In this document: one piece after another, positions 59,558 to 64,000 of the stretch
How the letters are laid out: every line of letters begins with the position of its first letter
Position numbering within the stretch: position 1 is the first letter of the stretch
From: Sphaerisporangium album
GTDB taxonomy: Bacteria > Actinomycetota > Actinomycetes > Streptosporangiales > Streptosporangiaceae
DNA length: 64,000 bases
Direction: 5' to 3'
Assembly (NCBI RefSeq): GCF_003323745.1
Contig: NZ_QOIL01000015.1
Location: 146,727 to 210,726, forward strand
Notes under the pieces: model-generated
The model's input: the letters and a program-made list of their open reading frames with translations, nothing else
Told to the model about the DNA's origin: nothing
Database searches by the model: none
Translations under genes and position numbers: made by a program

Positions 59558-60985
59558 ATGGACTTCAAGGTCGCAGACCTTGCGCTCGCCGATTTCGGCC
59601 GCAGGGAGATCCAGCTCGCCGAGCACGAGATGCCCGGCCTCATGGCGGTCCGCCGCGAGTACGCCGAGTCGCGTCCGCTGGCCGGTGCGAAGATCATGGG
59701 CTCGCTGCACATGACCATCCAGACCGCGGTGCTGATCGAGACGCTGGTGGCCCTCGGTGCGGACGTCCGGTGGGTGAGCTGCAACATCTTCTCCACCCAG
59801 GACCACGCTGCCGCCGCCGTGGTGGTCGGGCCCGACGGCACCGTGGACGACCCCAAGGGCGTGCCGGTCTTCGCCTGGAAGGGCGAGACGCTGGAAGAGT
59901 ACTGGTGGTGCACCGAGCAGGCCCTCACCTGGCCCGGCGGCGGCGGCCCCAACATGATCCTGGACGACGGCGGTGACGCCACCCTGCTCGTCCACAAGGG
60001 CGCGGAGTACGAGAAGGCCGGCGCGGTCCCGACGGCCGGCGAGAACGACCCCGAGGAGTGGAAGATCATCCTCGACCTGCTCCGTCGCACGGTGACCCCC
60101 GAGGGCCGCTGGACGTCGGTGGCGCAGGGCATCAAGGGCGTCACCGAGGAGACCACGACCGGCGTCCACCGTCTGTACGAGATGTTCAAGAACGGCACGC
60201 TGCTGTTCCCGGCCATCAACGTCAACGACTCGGTCACCAAGTCGAAGTTCGACAACAAGTACGGCTGCCGCCACAGCGTGATCGACGGCCTCAACCGCGC
60301 CACCGACGTCCTGATCGGCGGCAAGGTGGCCGTGGTCTGCGGCTACGGCGACGTGGGCAAGGGCTGCGCCGACGCGCTGCGCGGCCAGGGCGCCCGCGTG
60401 ATCGTCACCGAGATCGACCCCATCTGCGCCCTGCAGGCGGCCATGGACGGCTTCCAGGTCACCACCCTGGAGGACGTCGTCGGCATCGCGGACATCTTCG
60501 TGACGACCACCGGCAACTTCGACATCATCACGGCCGACCACATGGGCCGGATGAAGCACAACGCGATCGTCTCCAACATCGGCCACTTCGACAACGAGAT
60601 CGACATGGCCGGCCTCGCGCGCGTGCCGGGCATCGTGAAGACCGAGGTCAAGCCGCAGGTCCACACCTGGACCTTCCCCGACGGGCACCAGATCATCGTG
60701 CTCGCCGAGGGCCGCCTGATGAACCTCGGCTGCGCCACCGGCCACCCGAGCTTCGTCATGTCGAACTCCTTCACCAACCAGGTGATCGCGCAGATCGAGC
60801 TGTTCACCAAGACCGAGCAGTACCCGATCGGCGTCTACGTGCTGCCCAAGCACCTGGACGAGAAGGTCGCGCGCCTGCACCTCGACGCGCTCGGCGTCAA
60901 GCTGACCACGCTGACCAAGGCCCAGGCCGAGTACATCGGCGTGGACGTCGAGGGCCCCTACAAGCCGGACCACTACCGCTACTGA
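59558..60985 (+). CDS. ahcY: Adenosylhomocysteinase, long bacterial type
   Basis: Protein of 475 residues. It hydrolyses S-adenosylhomocysteine to adenosine and homocysteine using bound NAD. The substrate half has [42 protein letters not shown] and [20 protein letters not shown]. The NAD-binding loop is [12 protein letters not shown] near 268-279. The C-terminus KPDHYRY supplies the Lys and Tyr that reach the NAD of the partner subunit. GAGGGGA precedes the ATG. The short paralogue follows after a strong terminator. Confidence 0.97.
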   Translation: MDFKVADLALADFGRREIQLAEHEMPGLMAVRREYAESRPLAGAKIMGSLHMTIQTAVLIETLVALGADVRWVSCNIFSTQDHAAAAVVVGPDGTVDDPKGVPVFAWKGETLEEYWWCTEQALTWPGGGGPNMILDDGGDATLLVHKGAEYEKAGAVPTAGENDPEEWKIILDLLRRTVTPEGRWTSVAQGIKGVTEETTTGVHRLYEMFKNGTLLFPAINVNDSVTKSKFDNKYGCRHSVIDGLNRATDVLIGGKVAVVCGYGDVGKGCADALRGQGARVIVTEIDPICALQAAMDGFQVTTLEDVVGIADIFVTTTGNFDIITADHMGRMKHNAIVSNIGHFDNEIDMAGLARVPGIVKTEVKPQVHTWTFPDGHQIIVLAEGRLMNLGCATGHPSFVMSNSFTNQVIAQIELFTKTEQYPIGVYVLPKHLDEKVARLHLDALGVKLTTLTKAQAEYIGVDVEGPYKPDHYRY

Positions 60986-61018
60986 TCCGCACCGATCGGT
61001 AGCCGCTCCAGCGGCCTC

Positions 61019-61049
61019 GGGTCCCCGCGCGCGGTTCGCGCGGGGACCC
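61019..61049 (+). terminator. Strong hairpin after ahcY
   Basis: GGGTCCCCGCGCG (61019-61031) pairs perfectly with CGCGCGGGGACCC (61037-61049) over a five-base loop, 33 bases after the ahcY stop, then TTCG. This probably ends most ahcY transcription before the paralogue. Confidence 0.8.
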
Positions 61050-61080
61050 TTCGCCACATGACGCACCACTGAGGAATGGG

Positions 61081-62331
61081 ATGGAAGCGCAGGACGCGTC
61101 GCTCGCCGAGGCCGGGGAACGCCGGATCGACTGGGCCATGCGCTCGATGCCGGTGCTGCGGGCCGTCGCGGCGCGGTTCGAGGCGACGCGCCCGCTGGAG
61201 GGCCTGCGCATCGCCGCGTGCCTGCACGTCACGGCAGAGACCGCCGTGCTGGTCGGCGCGCTCAAGGCCGGGGGCGCCGCGATCGCCCTGGCCGCGTCCA
61301 ACCCGCTGTCCACGCAGGACGACGTGGCGGCGGCGCTGCGGACCTACGACATCGCGGTGCACGCCCGCGCCGGGGTGGACCGCGACACCTACTACCGGCA
61401 CATCAACGAGGCGCTCGACATCGCCCCCGATCTGGTCCTGGACGACGGCTGCGACCTGGTCAACACCCTGCACACCGAGCGCGTCGAGCTGCTGGACGGG
61501 GTCAGCGGAGGCTGCGAGGAGACCACGACCGGCATCATCCGGCTGCGCCAGATGGCGGCCGAGCAGGCCCTGCGGTTCCCGATGGTCGCGGTGAACGACA
61601 CACGCACCAAGCGCATGTTCGACAACCGGTACGGCACCGGCCAGTCCACGCTGGACGGCATCGTGCGCGCCACCAACACGCTGATCGCGGGCCGCACGGT
61701 CGTCGTCGCGGGGTTCGGCTTCTGCGGGCGCGGCGTGGCCGAGCGCGCCCGGGGCCAGGGGGCGCGCGTCATCGTCACCGAGATCGACCCGGTGAAGGCG
61801 CTGGACGCGAGCCTGCAGGGCTACGAGGTGCTGCCGATGTCCGAGGCGGCCCGCACGGGCGACCTGTTCGTCACGGTCACCGGCAACCGCGACGTCATCC
61901 GGGGCGAGCACCTCGCCGAGATGAAGGACGGCGCGATCCTCGCCAACGCCGGACACTTCGACGTCGAGATCGACGTGCGCGCGCTGGAGGGCATGGCGCA
62001 CGACGTGCACCTCGGCGTCCGGCCCCACACCGACGAGTACGTCCTGGCCGACGGGCGGAGGCTCCTGCTGCTCGCCGAGGGCCGCCTGGTCAACCTGACG
62101 GCCGCCGAGGGCCACCCCGCGGCCGTCATGGACATGTCCTTCTCCGCGCAGGCGCTCGCCGTCGCCTGGCTGGCAGCGGAGCGGGCCCGGCTCGCGCCGG
62201 GCGTGTACGACGTTCCGGCGGACATCGACGCGGAGGTCGCGCGGCTCAAGCTCGCCGCGGCGGGCATCGCCATCGACGCGCTCACCCCCGTCCAGGCGGA
62301 GTATCTGCGCTCCTGGCGCCTCGGCTCCTGA
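61081..62331 (+). CDS. Short, archaeal-type adenosylhomocysteinase paralogue
   Basis: Protein of 416 residues. It keeps the catalytic elements ACLHVTAETAVLV, NPLSTQDDVA, LDDGCDLV, CEETTTG and VNDTRTKRMFDNRYG, and the NAD loop AGFGFCGRGVAERA near 208-221. It lacks the roughly 40-residue insertion after the first Asp region and the C-terminal Lys/Tyr tail of the long enzyme, ending in EYLRSWRLGS, as in archaeal and thermophile enzymes. It may hydrolyse SAH or an analogue such as S-inosylhomocysteine. GAGGAATGGG precedes the ATG. Confidence 0.88.
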   Translation: MEAQDASLAEAGERRIDWAMRSMPVLRAVAARFEATRPLEGLRIAACLHVTAETAVLVGALKAGGAAIALAASNPLSTQDDVAAALRTYDIAVHARAGVDRDTYYRHINEALDIAPDLVLDDGCDLVNTLHTERVELLDGVSGGCEETTTGIIRLRQMAAEQALRFPMVAVNDTRTKRMFDNRYGTGQSTLDGIVRATNTLIAGRTVVVAGFGFCGRGVAERARGQGARVIVTEIDPVKALDASLQGYEVLPMSEAARTGDLFVTVTGNRDVIRGEHLAEMKDGAILANAGHFDVEIDVRALEGMAHDVHLGVRPHTDEYVLADGRRLLLLAEGRLVNLTAAEGHPAAVMDMSFSAQALAVAWLAAERARLAPGVYDVPADIDAEVARLKLAAAGIAIDALTPVQAEYLRSWRLGS

Positions 62332-62670
62332 CGCCGTCCCCGTTCGGGGTTCCCGCTCCCGCGCACCTCGCCGGAGGGCGTCAGGCGGGGCGTCCGCGCA
62401 GGCCAGTGCCCCGATCGAGGGCGCGTATCGGTTGTGTCGTGATTCGCTGACATTTGTTCACCCAACCGGCATCACTTACGGATCGCGCCTCGCCAACGGT
62501 TGCGTAACCACTCTCGACAGCCACCCCTCCGGAGTGGGTTCCTTCATTCAGAGCCGCCCCCGGACCGGCTCGGGAAAGCCTTCAGCAAGCCGCAGGGAGC
62601 GCGTCGAGGTGGCGTCGCGGGCCCTGCCACCGGCCACCACGAACACCCATTCTCGAAACGAGGAGGGCAG
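62332..62670. other. Intergenic region before the peptide-binding protein gene
   Basis: These 339 bases contain the promoter of the lipoprotein gene but no clear -35/-10 pair. TTGTTC near 62455 and TACGGA 17 bases later are the best, but weak, candidates. No gene or RNA is recognised. Confidence 0.4.
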
Positions 62671-64000
62671 ATGGCCAACAGGCGCCATCTCACCATCGCG
62701 GTTGTGGCAGCGGCGGCACTTCTGGCCACGGCGTGTCAGACGGACGGCGGCGTGGCGGGGCAGAGCGGTTCCGCGACGCCCGACCAGACCGGCAAGCCGA
62801 CCTCGGGCGGCACGCTGCGCCTGGTCGGAGGGGGCGATGTCGACCACCTCGACCCCACCAGCTCGTACTACGTGGTCACGCAGGGAATCATGCGCGCCTA
62901 CGCGCGCCAGCTCTTCTCGCTGCCGGCGTCGGGCGATCCGAACAAGGCCGTGGAGGTCGTGCCCGACGTCGCCGCCGAGATGCCGACGACGGAGAACGGC
63001 GGCATCGGGGCCGACCATCTCACCTACATCATCAAGCTGCGCTCCGGCGTCCAGTGGGACACCGCGCCGCCGCGGCAGGTCACCGCGCAGGACTTCGTGC
63101 GCGGGTTCAAGCGGCTGTGCAACCCCGTGGCGGGCGCGGGCGCACCGGGGTACTACACCAGCACCATCAAGGGAATGGCCGAGTACTGCGCGGCGTACGC
63201 CAAGGCGTTCGAGACGGCCAAGCCGACCCCGCAGGCGCTGGCCGGCTTCCAGAACTCCCACGACATCGCGGGCGTGCGGGCCAAGGACGACATGACGATC
63301 GCCTTCACGCTGATCCAGCCCGCGAGCGACTTCCTCAACATCCTCGCGCTGAACTTCGCCTCGGCCGCGCCGAAGGAGTACGACCAGTACGCCCCGGACG
63401 ACGCCGAGTTCCGGCAGCACACGATCTCCAACGGCCCGTACAAGATCACCAAGTACGTGGCGACGAAGGAGATCCGGCTGGAGCGCAATCCCGCGTGGAA
63501 GCAGGAGGCGGACCCGATCCGGCATCAGTACGTCAACGCCATCGAGGTGAAGCAGGGCGTCACCGAGCCGGACAGCGTGCAGCAGCAACTGGAGGCCGGC
63601 ACCGCCGACCTGTCCTGGGACCTGCCCGTCCCGACCTCGCAGCTTCCCCGGCTCGCCGCCGCCGGAGACCCGAACTTCAAGGTCTACCCGGGGGCGATCA
63701 CCAACCCGTACCTCGTCTTCAACCTGCGGAGCGCGAACGAGAACGGGGCCATGGGCAAGCTGAAGGTGCGCCAGGCCATCGAGTACGCGATCAGCAAGGT
63801 GGCCATCGGCAAGATCTACGGCGGCAAGGAGCTCAACACGCCGCTGCACACCGCGATCCCGCCCGGCAACATCGGCTACCAGGAGTACGACCCGTACCCC
63901 ACGCCGAACGACGAGGGCGACCCGGCCAAGTGCAGGTCGATGCTGGCCGAGGCCGGCTACCCCGACGGCCTGACGCTGATCGGGGCGTTCCGCAACGCGG
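62671..64000 (+). CDS. Peptide ABC transporter substrate-binding lipoprotein (3' end outside window)
   Basis: The first 443 residues of a family-5 solute-binding protein. The signal peptide MANRRHLTIAVVAAAALLAT ends at a lipid-attachment site ATAC with Cys22. The mature part has GGTLRLVGGGDVDHLDPTS, the expected first strand, then RSGVQWDTAPPRQVTAQDFV, SNGPYKITKYVATKEIRLER and KLKVRQAIEYAISKVAIG, the family signature. It would capture peptides outside the membrane and deliver them to an ABC permease, probably encoded beyond the window. AGGAGGG lies four bases before the ATG. Truncated by the window end. Confidence 0.9.
   Translation, partial: MANRRHLTIAVVAAAALLATACQTDGGVAGQSGSATPDQTGKPTSGGTLRLVGGGDVDHLDPTSSYYVVTQGIMRAYARQLFSLPASGDPNKAVEVVPDVAAEMPTTENGGIGADHLTYIIKLRSGVQWDTAPPRQVTAQDFVRGFKRLCNPVAGAGAPGYYTSTIKGMAEYCAAYAKAFETAKPTPQALAGFQNSHDIAGVRAKDDMTIAFTLIQPASDFLNILALNFASAAPKEYDQYAPDDAEFRQHTISNGPYKITKYVATKEIRLERNPAWKQEADPIRHQYVNAIEVKQGVTEPDSVQQQLEAGTADLSWDLPVPTSQLPRLAAAGDPNFKVYPGAITNPYLVFNLRSANENGAMGKLKVRQAIEYAISKVAIGKIYGGKELNTPLHTAIPPGNIGYQEYDPYPTPNDEGDPAKCRSMLAEAGYPDGLTLIGAFRNA

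Noticed and set aside
1..64000. tRNA, rRNA, insertion sequences and prophage genes
   Set aside because: No cloverleaf, rRNA core sequence, transposase or integrase motif was recognised on either strand by reading; a dedicated scan was not possible.

Overview
The window is GC-rich DNA from a filamentous actinobacterium, most likely of the Streptosporangiaceae type. The evidence is strong G/C bias at third codon positions, many GTG starts, a WhiB regulator, HTH/DUF397 pairs, LCP proteins, a subtilisin-inhibitor-like protein and a complete core F420 set (FbiA, FbiB, fused FbiC). The order manB-type sugar genes, DUF3499, metallopeptidase-like gene, whiB, fbiA/fbiB and an LCP protein echoes the mycobacterial Rv3256c-Rv3267 neighbourhood, so much of the right half is conserved actinobacterial backbone. 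The genus is inferred from gene content only.

Layout. (1) 30-8616 is a tightly coupled plus-strand cassette: an intact dynamin-like GTPase, a very large SrfB-like actin/Hsp70-fold ATPase, a helical protein of unknown function, and a second G-domain protein whose P-loop looks eroded. This is the best candidate for an undescribed system. (2) 8.6-11.1 kb has an acetoacetate-decarboxylase-family enzyme and an MFS exporter on the minus strand. (3) 11.3-27.8 kb is a cell-envelope glycan locus: GT4 enzymes, an acyltransferase-3, an LCP ligase, two GT-C membrane proteins, a dolichol-phosphate-mannose-synthase-like GT2, a methyltransferase, a flippase-like protein and a mannose-1-phosphate guanylyltransferase-like enzyme, interrupted by a small secreted protease inhibitor. 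(4) 27.9-33.2 kb has an AlkA-like glycosylase, fbiC and a secreted beta-propeller-like protein. (5) 33.2-42.2 kb is accessory: a carboxylesterase, an HTH/DUF397 module with duplicated DUF397 genes, a VOC/DinB pair facing a WYL regulator, a two-component system and two methyltransferases. (6) 42.7-58.8 kb is conserved backbone: fbiA-fbiB, a repeat-rich membrane protein, whiB, a large GT2 plus DUF5719 protein, the metallopeptidase-like gene, DUF3499, manB, Trm112, a SIS-domain isomerase and a CDF transporter. (7) 59.1-64.0 kb has a MerR regulator, two adenosylhomocysteinase genes in tandem and the start of a peptide-binding lipoprotein cut by the window end.

How the parts fit. The phosphomannomutase, SIS isomerase and guanylyltransferase can supply GDP-mannose. 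The DPMS-like GT2 would load mannose onto polyprenol phosphate for the GT-C enzymes, and the LCP protein would attach finished glycan to peptidoglycan. FbiC makes the F420 chromophore, and FbiA/FbiB complete and glutamylate it. The two AhcY-type enzymes would clear S-adenosylhomocysteine made by methyltransferases.

Two themes run through the DNA. Several genes have a TANNNT hexamer ending 6-9 bases before an ATG/GTG with no ribosome-binding site, as expected for leaderless mRNAs. Minisatellites with periods that are multiples of three sit inside, or just after, genes for envelope proteins. All calls come from reading the sequence; no database search was run.
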